Below are positions 51,825 through 59,960 of a DNA stretch of 64,000 nt, piece by piece (the stretch's first letter is position 1; each line of letters begins with the position of its first letter). The stretch is from Streptomyces rubradiris (GTDB taxonomy: Bacteria; Actinomycetota; Actinomycetes; Streptomycetales; Streptomycetaceae). The position numbers were made by a program, and so were the translations under genes. The notes beneath the pieces are model-generated. The model saw only the letters and a list, made by a program, of their open reading frames with translations. It was not told where the DNA came from and did no database searches. The stretch is taken from positions 186,001 to 250,000 of the forward strand of contig NZ_BNEA01000001.1 in NCBI RefSeq assembly GCF_016860525.1, read 5' to 3'.

Positions 51825-52885
51825 ACACCCGCTCGGTGAACTCCGCGGCCGGGGTCATTCTCGCCGCGATGCAGCAGAAGCAGACCGCCACGGGGATCGC
51901 GCTGGCGCTGGAGTCGGCGGGCCTGCTGATGTCGCCGGAGTCTGCGACTGACCTCCAGGGCCGGTTGGACGAGGCGCACGAAGAACTCACCGGCGTGAGT
52001 CTCTCCTTGTACGAGGAGGAGTTGGAGACGGCGCGGTTGCGGCTGGCGTTGAAGTCGGCGCAGCGCGGGCGGCGTGAGATGCGGTCGCAGCGGGACGAGT
52101 TCTGCGATCGGGTCGACACGTTGACGGCCGTCGCGAAGGGCAACAAGCGGCACGTGGCGGATCTGACGGCCGAGTGCCAGCGGTTGCAGACCGAGTTGGT
52201 GGCCGCGCGCGAACGGTACAGGGAGGGCCTTCGGAAGGCCGACGAGCAGGTCAACGCGATGAGCGCCGAGGTGAAGCGCTACGCGGCAGGTGACGAAAGT
52301 CCCGTCCTGTGGTCCGTCTACAACAAGATGCACGGCCGTGCCTTGTCGTCTGAGGCTGAGGCCGAGGGGCTTCGTGCCAGGGTCGCCGAGTTGGAGGCGG
52401 AGCGGCACGCGACGAACGAGGCGCTGTCCGAGGCGGCCGAGTCGCTGCGTGAGCATCGGGACCGGATCGCGGAGCTGGAGAAGGAGCGCGCGCGGTACGT
52501 CGGTGCGGAGCCGACGATCGCGGAGGAGCTGACCTACCTCTCCCGCTGCCTGGACGCGGTGCTCGATCTCTGCGAGAAGGCCGAGAAGCAGGCGACCCGG
52601 TGGGAGAACCCGCTGCCGATGCCCGAGTGGGTCGCGGAGGTTCGCGCGGCGGCGGAGGGGATGGTCGAGCGCACCTCGTACCCGCCGGCCATGCCGTGGG
52701 CGCGGCTGATGGATGACGAGGACCTCGCGGAGTTCCTGGACGGTCTCGTTGGCGCGTTGGAGACCGGCGGGGCCCGGGACGCGCTGGCCGAGGTCGAGGA
52801 CACCTGCGCTACCTGGCGGGCGATCGCCGAGGCGCAGCACGCCCACAACACCGCACCCGGACCCGGCGAGGAGACCGCCCGATGA
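51821..52885 (+). CDS. Long coiled-coil phage protein
   Basis: A 354-residue protein. Residues about 45-245 are an extended coiled coil (TARLRLALKSAQRGRREM, LRARVAELEAERHA, HRDRIAELEKERARY); the C-terminal 100 residues are globular and acidic. Not recognised. The N terminus (ATGIALALESAGLL) resembles a helical cap. It is the largest gene of the early cassette and is coupled to both neighbours. Confidence 0.7.
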   Translation: MNTRSVNSAAGVILAAMQQKQTATGIALALESAGLLMSPESATDLQGRLDEAHEELTGVSLSLYEEELETARLRLALKSAQRGRREMRSQRDEFCDRVDTLTAVAKGNKRHVADLTAECQRLQTELVAARERYREGLRKADEQVNAMSAEVKRYAAGDESPVLWSVYNKMHGRALSSEAEAEGLRARVAELEAERHATNEALSEAAESLREHRDRIAELEKERARYVGAEPTIAEELTYLSRCLDAVLDLCEKAEKQATRWENPLPMPEWVAEVRAAAEGMVERTSYPPAMPWARLMDDEDLAEFLDGLVGALETGGARDALAEVEDTCATWRAIAEAQHAHNTAPGPGEETAR

Positions 52886-53262
52886 ACCACTCGAAGAAGC
52901 CGCAGCAGTCCTTCTCGCTCGGCGTGAACCACCTGCACGGTGTGCTCCGCCTGGACCAGATCCGCACCGACACGTTGATGCAGCTGGTGCAGCACTGGGC
53001 GGACCCGGACTCCCGGGACGACGTGATCGACGCGCTGGACGAACTCGCCGCCGTCGTGACCGGCGTTGCCCGCGAAGGGGAACTGGACGCGGCGCTGGAG
53101 CAGGTCGAGGACGTGGCCGGGATGGAGACGGCGCAGGTCGAGGTGTCGATGACGGACGCGCGTCGCCTGCACGAGGAGTTGACCGAGGTGAACCGGGTGT
53201 TGGGCCGGTTCCGGCTGCGGGCCGCCGAGGTCCCCACCCAGCGCGAAGGGAGCGCGGCATGA
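52882..53262 (+). CDS. Hypothetical phage protein
   Basis: A 126-residue acidic helical protein (VIDALDELAAVVTGVAREGE). Not recognised. It overlaps the coiled-coil gene and the next gene by four bases each. Confidence 0.6.
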   Translation: MNHSKKPQQSFSLGVNHLHGVLRLDQIRTDTLMQLVQHWADPDSRDDVIDALDELAAVVTGVAREGELDAALEQVEDVAGMETAQVEVSMTDARRLHEELTEVNRVLGRFRLRAAEVPTQREGSAA

Positions 53263-53726
53263 GCGCCCACGACTGGCTGTATGAGCGCCTGACTGGCGCC
53301 TGTATCTCCCCGGACAAGGCCAAGCTGGAGATCGGCGCGCACCGTGTCGAGGTGCTTCGTGACGCCACGGCTGCGGCTGTCGCCGAGCGGCTGACGGATG
53401 CGACCGGTCAGCCGGATGACGTGGCCTACAACAGGGCCATCGAGGACGTGGTGGACGCGCTGACCCGTCTGACCTACGGCGAGCGCAGTGACGCCGCGCG
53501 GGCCTTCTTCCAGCCCGGCCACACCTACGCGCAGTCCGAGTTCCCCCAGCACGACTGGCGGTTCCGCTGCGACACGGTCACCACCCACCCCGAGGACGGC
53601 GAACGGACCGCGCTCGGCTGGCGCTTCTGGCGTGGCAACTGGGAGGCGTACGCCTACGCCGAGGACGACTGGGAGGTCCACCTGCACGTCGGACTGACCG
53701 ACGTCACCAAGGAGGCGGCCCGATGA
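53259..53726 (+). CDS. Hypothetical phage protein
   Basis: A 155-residue protein with a helical N-terminal half (SPDKAKLEIGAHRVEVLRD) and an aromatic-rich C-terminal half (GWRFWRGNWEAYAYAEDDW). Not recognised. It is coupled by ATGA overlaps. The C terminus suggests a small beta domain. Confidence 0.6.
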   Translation: MSAHDWLYERLTGACISPDKAKLEIGAHRVEVLRDATAAAVAERLTDATGQPDDVAYNRAIEDVVDALTRLTYGERSDAARAFFQPGHTYAQSEFPQHDWRFRCDTVTTHPEDGERTALGWRFWRGNWEAYAYAEDDWEVHLHVGLTDVTKEAAR

Positions 53727-53920
53727 CCGCGCTCCAGCCCGAGATCACCGCGCTGGTCGCCCGGCAGCGGGAGCAGCGTCTCGCCGAGGGCATCGCCGCC
53801 GAAGCCCGACACCAGCTCGACCCCGCCGACGAGTCGTTCGCCCGGCTCGCCTGCGACCACCCCGAAGCCTGCTCGTGTGACCGGGACTACCCCGGCTGGA
53901 TCCCCGGAGGTACCGCGTGA
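53723..53920 (+). CDS. Small hypothetical phage protein
   Basis: A 65-residue protein. The C-terminal CDHPEACSCDRDYPG holds three cysteines and a histidine that could bind one metal ion. Not recognised. It is coupled on both sides by overlaps. Confidence 0.58.
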   Translation: MTALQPEITALVARQREQRLAEGIAAEARHQLDPADESFARLACDHPEACSCDRDYPGWIPGGTA

Positions 53921-54147
53921 GCACCGCCCAGCAGCGCCGCACCCGCCTCCTCAACACCATCCGCCAGCAGCCCCACGAGGTCCGCACCGGCGAGGTCATG
54001 GCCCTCTACCGGGCGCACGGCTGGGGCCCGTCCCGGACCACCGCCCGCCGCGACCTCCAGTACCTCGCCCGGCACGGCCAGCTCACCGAGCACGGGCCGG
54101 CGGACGACCGCTACTACACCCTCACCTGGAAGGACGGCCACGCGTGA
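53917..54147 (+). CDS. Small winged-helix protein
   Basis: A 76-residue winged-helix protein. NTIRQQPHEVRTGEVMALYR and TARRDLQYLARHGQLTE form the helix-turn-helix and wing of DeoR/MarR-like folds. It lies just upstream of the RecE-like nuclease and could tune this operon. GTG start with GGAGG upstream. Confidence 0.68.
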   Translation: MSTAQQRRTRLLNTIRQQPHEVRTGEVMALYRAHGWGPSRTTARRDLQYLARHGQLTEHGPADDRYYTLTWKDGHA

Positions 54148-55025
54148 CCATTACGACCGACGCCGGGGCTCAGGCCCCGGCCGCCGGCCCGGTCATCCGG
54201 GACGACCTGACCGCCGAGCAATACCACGCCGACCGCACGTCCATCTCCTCGTCCGGGCTGCGCGCCCTGCTGCCGCCCGGCTGCCCCGCCCAATTCAAGT
54301 ACGACCGGGACAACCCGCCGGCACCGAAGCGGGAGTTCGACCTGGGGCACGCCGCGCACAAGCTGGTCCTCGGCGAGGGCCCGGAGTTCCGGATCATCGA
54401 CTTCCCGGACTACAAGAAAACCGCCGCCCAGAACCAGCGCGACGAGGCGTACGCCCTCGGTCTGGTGCCGCTCCTCCCCAAGGAGCACGACCAGGTGCAG
54501 GCGATGGCCGAGGCGATCCGACAGCACCCGATCGCTGGACCGCTGTTCACCCCGGGCACCGGCCGCGCGGAACTGTCGATCTTCTGGACTGACCGGGAGA
54601 CGGGTATCCGCTGCCGGGTCCGCCCGGATTGGCTCAAGGAGCTCCCGGGCCTGGTCCTCGCGGCTGACTACAAGACGATCAAGTCGGCTGACCCGGACAC
54701 TGTGTCCCGCGCGATCCGCGACCACTCGTACCACCAGCAGGACGCCTTCTACACCGACGGAATCTGGGCCGCCCTGGACCCGGAGGACATGCGCTTCGTC
54801 TTCGTCTTCCAGTCGAAGCAGGCTCCGTATCTGATCACGGTGCGCGAACTCGCGCAACAGGACCGGGACATAGGCCGCGCCCGTAACCAACGCGCCCTCC
54901 GCCTCTACGCGGACTGCGAGCGCACGGGGATCTGGCCCGACTGGACCGGCCCCGTCACCGAGATCCCCACGATCTCCATGCCCTCCTACGACACCCTCCG
55001 CCAAGCCGAGGAGTACCTCCAGTGA
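54144..55025 (+). CDS. RecE-like PD-(D/E)XK exonuclease
   Basis: A 293-residue nuclease of the exodeoxyribonuclease VIII/DUF3799 type, paired with RecT in many phages to resect double-stranded ends. The N-terminal half has SISSSGLRALLPPGC and FDLGHAAHKLVLGEGPEF. The active site appears as RVRPDWL and LAADYKTIKSAD (about residues 158-180), supplying the metal-binding aspartate and the (D/E)xK pair. GTG start at 54144. It overlaps recT by four bases. Confidence 0.85.
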   Translation: MTITTDAGAQAPAAGPVIRDDLTAEQYHADRTSISSSGLRALLPPGCPAQFKYDRDNPPAPKREFDLGHAAHKLVLGEGPEFRIIDFPDYKKTAAQNQRDEAYALGLVPLLPKEHDQVQAMAEAIRQHPIAGPLFTPGTGRAELSIFWTDRETGIRCRVRPDWLKELPGLVLAADYKTIKSADPDTVSRAIRDHSYHQQDAFYTDGIWAALDPEDMRFVFVFQSKQAPYLITVRELAQQDRDIGRARNQRALRLYADCERTGIWPDWTGPVTEIPTISMPSYDTLRQAEEYLQ

Positions 55026-55813
55026 GCACCGAAGTCGCCACCCGCGACGAGCAGCAGACCGTCGCCCAGCAGCAGGCTCCGCAGCCCGAGCCGACCGCCG
55101 GAACCACCGCCCTCGTGGCGTGGGCGCAGGAAGCCAGCCTCGCCTACGACATGGCCACCAAGCTCGCCGCCACGAGCTTCGTCCCCGCCTCCCTCCGCGG
55201 CAAGCCCGGCGACATCGCCGCCGCGATCCTCGCCGGCTCCGAGCTGGGGCTCAAGCCGATGGCCACCCTGAAGAGCATCGACATCATCCAGGGCTCGCCG
55301 GCCCTGCGGGCGCACGCCATGCGGGGCCTGGTCCAGGCGCACGGTCACAAGATCCAGCTCGTGGAGTCCACCGACACGTACTGCAAGATGCGCGGCCTGC
55401 GCAAGGACGAGGACACCTGGCAGGAAGTCGAGTGGGACATCCCCCGCGCGCAGCGGCTGGGCCTGCTCGGCAAGGACCAGTGGAAGAAGCAGCCCCGCAC
55501 CATGCTCGTCGCCCGCGCCACCGGTGAGATCTGCCGACTCATCGCCTCCGATGTTCTGCACGGCATGCCGTACGTCGCGGAGGAGCTGGGGGACTTCGTG
55601 CACGGCGAGCTGGTCCCGCAGAAGGCTCCGTTGTCGGTGGCCGCCATCACCGCCCCGGTCCCGGCGCCCGCGCCGCAGCAGCCCGACGGTGAGCCGGAAG
55701 CCATCGACGTCGAGACGGATGCCGACGCCGCCGCCGACGCCCTGTGGGACGATGCCCCGCCCGCCGGCTCCGGCAACTGGCCCGAGGTCGCGCAGCCCGG
55801 CGGTCAGGCATGA
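55022..55813 (+). CDS. recT: RecT-family single-strand annealing protein
   Basis: A 263-residue RecT annealase that would pair single strands made by the neighbouring nuclease. Conserved segments are FVPASLRGKPGDIAAAIL, AGSELGLKPMATLKSI and the aromatic/basic region near residues 120-160. The acidic, proline-rich C-terminal tail is variable. GTG start at 55022. The next gene encodes a protein with an SSB-like C terminus. Confidence 0.9.
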   Translation: MSTEVATRDEQQTVAQQQAPQPEPTAGTTALVAWAQEASLAYDMATKLAATSFVPASLRGKPGDIAAAILAGSELGLKPMATLKSIDIIQGSPALRAHAMRGLVQAHGHKIQLVESTDTYCKMRGLRKDEDTWQEVEWDIPRAQRLGLLGKDQWKKQPRTMLVARATGEICRLIASDVLHGMPYVAEELGDFVHGELVPQKAPLSVAAITAPVPAPAPQQPDGEPEAIDVETDADAAADALWDDAPPAGSGNWPEVAQPGGQA

Positions 55814-56112
55814 GCGAGCGCACCGAGACCGTAGCCCTCGACGTGACCGCCTACCGCGCAGCGTTCGGCACTCTCCGCACGATGCTCGCCGAGTACCTGG
55901 CCGAGGCCCTGGTGCACGGCGATGGCCCCGAACACCGTCGGCTGACCCGCTTCGCGCGGGGTCTCGATGAAGCCGGGCTGAACCTGGACGACCTCATCGA
56001 CTCCTTCATCACCGGCACGTGGGACACGCGGCCCGCGTGGGCCTGGAAGTCGCCCACCGCCCGCAAAGAGCCGGTCCTCGGCGATCCGTGGGATGACACG
56101 CCGCCGTTCTAG
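55810..56112 (+). CDS. Small protein with SSB-like C-terminal tail
   Basis: A 100-residue protein. The body is helical (FGTLRTMLAEYLAEALVHG) and not recognised. The last residues, GDPWDDTPPF, match the acidic tail of single-stranded DNA-binding proteins, which docks exonuclease I, RecO, RecG or PriA. No OB-fold is present, so it is not itself SSB. Placed just after recT, it may recruit or compete for host SSB partners. A hairpin follows. Confidence 0.72.
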   Translation: MSERTETVALDVTAYRAAFGTLRTMLAEYLAEALVHGDGPEHRRLTRFARGLDEAGLNLDDLIDSFITGTWDTRPAWAWKSPTARKEPVLGDPWDDTPPF

Positions 56113-56126
56113 CCCGCACACAGATC

Positions 56127-56155
56127 GGCCGCCCCGCGGGCAGTGCGGGGCGGCC
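56127..56155 (+). terminator. Perfect GC hairpin in the early operon
   Basis: GGCCGCCCCGC, a seven-base loop, and GCGGGGCGGCC form an 11-bp perfect stem. It lies 14 bases after the SSB-tail gene and 22 before the exonuclease start. No T-run follows, so it may be a partial terminator or a processing site. Confidence 0.6.
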
Positions 56156-56176
56156 ACCCCAAGGAGACCACAGCTC

Positions 56177-56929
56177 ATGGAGCAGAACCACACCGCGGCC
56201 CCGCCGTGGTACCTCGGCCGCCTCTGCGGCTTCGACCTGGAGACCACGGGCGTGAGCCCGGTCCGGGACCGGATCGTCACCGCGTGCGTCGTGCAGTGCG
56301 GCGGCGCTCAGCCGGTCGCATCCGCCACCTGGATGGCCGACCCCGGCGTCGAGATCCCCGAGCAGGCCGCTGCGGTGCACGGCATCACCACCGAGCTAGC
56401 CCGTGCCGAGGGTCGTCCGGCCGGCGAGGTTGTCGAGCAGGTCGTCACCGCGCTGACCGCGGTGGTCATGTCCGGGATCCCGATCATCGTCATGAACGCG
56501 GCCTACGACCTGACCATGCTGGACCGGGAGGCACGCCGGCACGGCGTCCAGCCGCTCGCTGACACCGTGGGCCCGGACCTGCGGGTCGTCGACCCGTTCG
56601 TGCTGGACAAGCACGTCGACCCGTACCGGAGCGGGAAGCGGACGCTGACGGACCTGTGCCGCCACTACCAGGTGCCGCTGGACGGCGCGCATGACGCGGC
56701 GGCGGATGCGCTGGCCGCGTGCCGGGTGGCGTGGCGGATTGCCAACGTCCACTCGAAGATCGGCAACGCCACCCTCGCCCAGCTGCACGAGATGCAGGTC
56801 GAGTGGGCGCGCGAGCAGGCCGAATCGCTCGCCAAGTACTTCCGGAACACCCCCGGCAAAGAGGACCGCGCAAAAACCGTGCGCGGTGACTGGCCCCTGA
56901 TCCCTGCTCAGCGAACGGAGGGCCAGTGA
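56177..56929 (+). CDS. DnaQ-family 3'-5' exonuclease
   Basis: A 250-residue DEDDh-type exonuclease. Exo I is CGFDLETTG (D20, E22), Exo II is NAAYDLTML, and Exo III is GAHDAAADALAA with the catalytic H and D. It could trim single strands made by RecE/RecT or proofread replication. AAGGAGACC precedes the ATG. The C terminus is basic and extended. Confidence 0.9.
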   Translation: MEQNHTAAPPWYLGRLCGFDLETTGVSPVRDRIVTACVVQCGGAQPVASATWMADPGVEIPEQAAAVHGITTELARAEGRPAGEVVEQVVTALTAVVMSGIPIIVMNAAYDLTMLDREARRHGVQPLADTVGPDLRVVDPFVLDKHVDPYRSGKRTLTDLCRHYQVPLDGAHDAAADALAACRVAWRIANVHSKIGNATLAQLHEMQVEWAREQAESLAKYFRNTPGKEDRAKTVRGDWPLIPAQRTEGQ

Positions 56930-57300
56930 TGCTGGTCGCCAAGTCCAAGTACGTCGACATCCAGCGCGCGTTGAAGGTCGAGACCGGCCGCCGGGAGCTG
57001 GCCGAGGCGAAGATCGAGCAGCAGGCCACGACGATCGCCCGGTTCCAGGCTCAGCGGGACGACCTCCGCTCGCAGCTCCAGCACCTCCAGGACGAGCACC
57101 CGGACACCCCCGTCTCGGTGCAGCCCGCGGTGGGTGGCGCCCGGGTCGCGCAGCAGCTGGCCCTGTTGGAGCGGGCCCGGCGCTCACTGGACGAGCAGGT
57201 CCGCGCCCTGCACAAGGTCAACATGCAGCAGGAGCAGGAGATCGTGGTGCTGCGCGCGCAGCTCGCCGCCCTCCAGCCGGTCGAGGAGAGCGCGTCGTGA
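56929..57300 (+). CDS. Coiled-coil phage protein
   Basis: A 123-residue mostly helical protein (LAEAKIEQQATTIARFQAQ; LDEQVRALHKVNMQQEQE). Not recognised. The ATG overlaps the preceding stop in TGATG, behind CGGAGG. It may be a partner of the neighbouring small proteins. Confidence 0.62.
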   Translation: MLVAKSKYVDIQRALKVETGRRELAEAKIEQQATTIARFQAQRDDLRSQLQHLQDEHPDTPVSVQPAVGGARVAQQLALLERARRSLDEQVRALHKVNMQQEQEIVVLRAQLAALQPVEESAS

Positions 57301-57536
57301 CCCCGGCGATCACCCTCGGCGCCGCCTCCCTCATGGGAGCCCTCGTCATCGCCACCGCCGCCGTCCGCTGGGCAGTCCGCCTGGCGGCGGCCCGGCCCCG
57401 CCACGCACCGGTGCACGGCGCGGTCATGGTCCAGCAGTGGACGTACTGCCCGACCTGCGGCACCACCCTCCCCGCGACCGTGCACGGGACCACGCTGCGC
57501 TGCGACGCCGGCCACCTCGTCGGGGAGGGGCTGTGA
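57297..57536 (+). CDS. Small membrane protein with zinc ribbon
   Basis: A 79-residue protein with an N-terminal membrane segment (GAASLMGALVIATAAVRWAV) and a C-terminal zinc-ribbon-like CPTCG and CDAGH. Not recognised. GTG start. It is coupled to both neighbours. Confidence 0.58.
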   Translation: MTPAITLGAASLMGALVIATAAVRWAVRLAAARPRHAPVHGAVMVQQWTYCPTCGTTLPATVHGTTLRCDAGHLVGEGL

Positions 57537-57952
57537 GCAGCCGGAAGCGTCGTCGCATCATCACCTGTGACGCGTGCGGGAAACGCCGTGAGCACGGAGG
57601 CCACGGCTGGTGCCGGACCTGCCTCACCCGGTGGGTTTACCACGGTCGGCCTGCTGATGGACCGCCCCCTGCCCTCTCGCCCGCACCGTGCGGCACGGAC
57701 GGCGCCTACCAGCGACACCTCCGCAAAGGCGAGGAGCCCTGCCAGGCATGCCGCGACGCGCACGCCGCCAAGCAGCGTTCCTACACACGACGCCACTCGG
57801 TCTCCAGTCACTGGAGCCGCGAAGAGGCACAGGCCGCAGTGGCTGTCGCGGCTCGCTCCAAAGGGGTCGCGGACTGCCGCCTCGTCCTCGAAGCCCTCGG
57901 CCTGGCGCCCTCCGGCGCGGCGCACCGTGATCACGTTGGGAGGGCAGCATGA
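57533..57952 (+). CDS. Zinc-binding phage protein
   Basis: A 139-residue protein with two cysteine clusters, CDACGKRREHGGHGWCRTC near the N terminus and CGTDGAYQRHLRKGEEPC further on. The second pattern (CG, then Y-RHLR-G, then PCxxC) recurs in actinophage and Streptomyces small proteins and may form a compact zinc finger. The C terminus is helical. GTG start. The function is unknown. Confidence 0.65.
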   Translation: MSSRKRRRIITCDACGKRREHGGHGWCRTCLTRWVYHGRPADGPPPALSPAPCGTDGAYQRHLRKGEEPCQACRDAHAAKQRSYTRRHSVSSHWSREEAQAAVAVAARSKGVADCRLVLEALGLAPSGAAHRDHVGRAA

Positions 57953-58170
57953 CCGTCGCAGCCATCATCGTCCTCGCCGTGTGGGCGCTCGGCATCGTCG
58001 CCCTCACCGTCGCACTCGCCGTAGCCGGACGTGAACACCCGCTGGTCGACGCGGCGATGTTCACCGACCCGGTCCGCACCTGCCTCTCCCTGGCCCTGGT
58101 CACCGTGTTCTGGCCGGCCGCCGTCGCCGCCACAGGGCTGCGCCGCCTGATGGAAAGGGGTCAGCGATGA
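57949..58170 (+). CDS. Small membrane protein
   Basis: A 73-residue protein with two hydrophobic segments, about residues 3-26 and 42-62. Not recognised. It is coupled to the resolvase gene by overlap. Confidence 0.6.
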   Translation: MTVAAIIVLAVWALGIVALTVALAVAGREHPLVDAAMFTDPVRTCLSLALVTVFWPAAVAATGLRRLMERGQR

Positions 58171-58523
58171 CCAGCAACTACGAGAAGGGCCGCGCGCTGG
58201 AGCACCGCGTCCGCGCCCACCTCCGCGAGGAGGGCTACGAAGTCCTGCGCACCGCCGGCTCCAAGAGCAAGGTCGATCTGGTCGCGATCAAGCCGGGGCA
58301 GATCCTGCTCGTCCAGTGCAAGCGCAGCGGCGCCCTGCCGCCGGCCGAGTGGAACGCGCTGTGGGACCTCGCGCAGATGATCGGCGCGGTCCCGGTCCTC
58401 GCCGAGCAACTCCCGCGCGGGCGCCGCTACTGGCGGCTCACCGCCCGCAAGGACCGTCCGGGCGCCCGGCAGCCGTACGTCGAGCTGACGCTGGACGAAC
58501 TCGCCGCGGGGGTGACTGCCTGA
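58167..58523 (+). CDS. Hjc-like Holliday junction resolvase
   Basis: A 118-residue PD-(D/E)XK nuclease of the archaeal Hjc type. E12, D37 and Q50-x-K52 (VQCK) fit the metal site, and the conserved AGSKSKVDL loop precedes D37. It could resolve branched DNA from RecT annealing or replication. It is coupled to the HNH-like gene by TGATG. Confidence 0.82.
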   Translation: MTSNYEKGRALEHRVRAHLREEGYEVLRTAGSKSKVDLVAIKPGQILLVQCKRSGALPPAEWNALWDLAQMIGAVPVLAEQLPRGRRYWRLTARKDRPGARQPYVELTLDELAAGVTA

Positions 58524-59392
58524 TGCCCGCCCCCGTGAACGCCTCGGACACGGACATCCTCGCGTTGCTCCGCGACGGGTACAGCAACCTGCGGATCTCC
58601 CGCGAACTCCACGTCGATAAGACCCGTGTCGCCCGCCTGCGCCGCAAGTACGACATCCCCAACGTCACCTTGCAGCCCCTCACCCTCGAAGAAAAGTGGG
58701 CCACCCGTACCAAGCTCATCGACGGCGGACACCTGGAATGGCTCGGCGAACGCGCCGGTGCTACCAGCACGCCGGTCATGCGGTACAAGGAGGCCAGCTA
58801 CAGCCCCGCCGCAATCGCCTTCGAGAAGAAACACGGTCGGCCCCCGCAGGGCTACGTCAAGGCCGAGTGCGAATACCCGCACTGCGTTGCCCCCGACCAC
58901 GTCAACGACGAAGCCGGACGGCAGGAAGCCCGGCGGAAAGTGCGGGCTGAGCGCGGTCTCGGAGACCTGCCCACCCAGTGCGTTCGAGGCCACGACCAAG
59001 CAGAGCACGGCAGGTTGGAGCCCGACGGCAGCGCCTACTGCGGCATGTGCAAGGTGCTGGACAAGCGCGCCCAGCGCGACCCGTCCATGCCGCGCCGGAT
59101 CAAGCCGCGGGCCACATCCCTGGAAGAGGCGTTCCGGCTGCGCGCCAAACCGATCGACGGTGGGCACGTCCGCTGGACGGGCCCCATCACGAACACCACG
59201 CCGAATCTGAGATACCGGGGCGCCAATCACTCGGCGTACCGGATCGCATTCCGTCTCCACTACGGCCGCGTCCCCGAGGGCCAAGCCCGGCCCGTGTGCG
59301 GCGTGCCGGGGTGCTTGGCCGGTGGGCACTTGGAAGACCGGCCTATGCGGCAGCGCACGGCGTCCCTCTTCAACGCGATCTTCGGAGCCTGA
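58523..59392 (+). CDS. Protein with two HNH-like zinc modules
   Basis: A 289-residue protein. The N terminus (TDILALLRDGYSNLRISREL) is a helix-turn-helix of the kind that reads DNA. Two HNH-like modules follow, near residues 55-135 and 195-280. Each has G-x-H-x-x-W-x-G, an AF...GRxPxG stretch and two cysteines with a distal histidine. Both lack the catalytic histidine of active HNH nucleases, so a structural or DNA-binding role is more likely. Confidence 0.68.
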   Translation: MPAPVNASDTDILALLRDGYSNLRISRELHVDKTRVARLRRKYDIPNVTLQPLTLEEKWATRTKLIDGGHLEWLGERAGATSTPVMRYKEASYSPAAIAFEKKHGRPPQGYVKAECEYPHCVAPDHVNDEAGRQEARRKVRAERGLGDLPTQCVRGHDQAEHGRLEPDGSAYCGMCKVLDKRAQRDPSMPRRIKPRATSLEEAFRLRAKPIDGGHVRWTGPITNTTPNLRYRGANHSAYRIAFRLHYGRVPEGQARPVCGVPGCLAGGHLEDRPMRQRTASLFNAIFGA

Positions 59393-59393
59393 C

Positions 59394-59960
59394 ATGAGCA
59401 ACTACACCGGCGCTGTCCCTGACACGGTCCGGCAGCCAGACTGGCGGACCCGCAGCGCGTGCCAGGACTACGACCCCGAGCTGTTCTTCAGTACGGGCGC
59501 CGAGGGGACCGCGAAGGCTGTGTGCCGCGGCTGCCCGGTGCGCGAGGAGTGCCTCAACCACGCTTTGGACGAGCGCATTGAGGACGGCGTGTGGGGCGGA
59601 CTCACGGACGACGAGCGCCGCGACATCCGCCGCAGGGCCGTCCAGTGGAAGCTGACAGCCCTGGAAACCCAGCGGCGCCTCCGTCTCGCCGAGCAGCCGC
59701 CACGGCAGCGGACGATGCAGGAGGTGTTCGCGGAGAGCACCCTCGCAACGCTCGGCGACCACCTCGCATGGACGGGCTCCGTCAAGCCGAAGTTCCGGGG
59801 CCGCGCCTACACGCCCGCCCAGTTCGCGTTCATCGTCGGCCGCGGCCGGGCGCCCGAGGGCGCGGTACGACGCACCTGCGGCACCCCGGAGTGCGTGCGG
59901 CCCGAGCACCTGTCCGACGGCGCCGAACGACAGGCCGCGAGTACACCGGCCGCGGCCTGA
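59394..59960 (+). CDS. WhiB-domain protein fused to an HNH-like module
   Basis: A 188-residue protein. Residues 15-80 are a WhiB domain with cysteines C23, C44, C47 and C53 and the GVWGG turn at 65-69. Residues about 105-180 form a zinc module with WTG, AF...GRGRAPEG and C-x4-C...HL, like those of the preceding gene. The WhiB part would carry a [4Fe-4S] cluster and bind sigma; the second part lacks the catalytic histidine. Phage WhiB proteins are known, but I am not aware of this fusion being described. Confidence 0.8.
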   Translation: MSNYTGAVPDTVRQPDWRTRSACQDYDPELFFSTGAEGTAKAVCRGCPVREECLNHALDERIEDGVWGGLTDDERRDIRRRAVQWKLTALETQRRLRLAEQPPRQRTMQEVFAESTLATLGDHLAWTGSVKPKFRGRAYTPAQFAFIVGRGRAPEGAVRRTCGTPECVRPEHLSDGAERQAASTPAAA

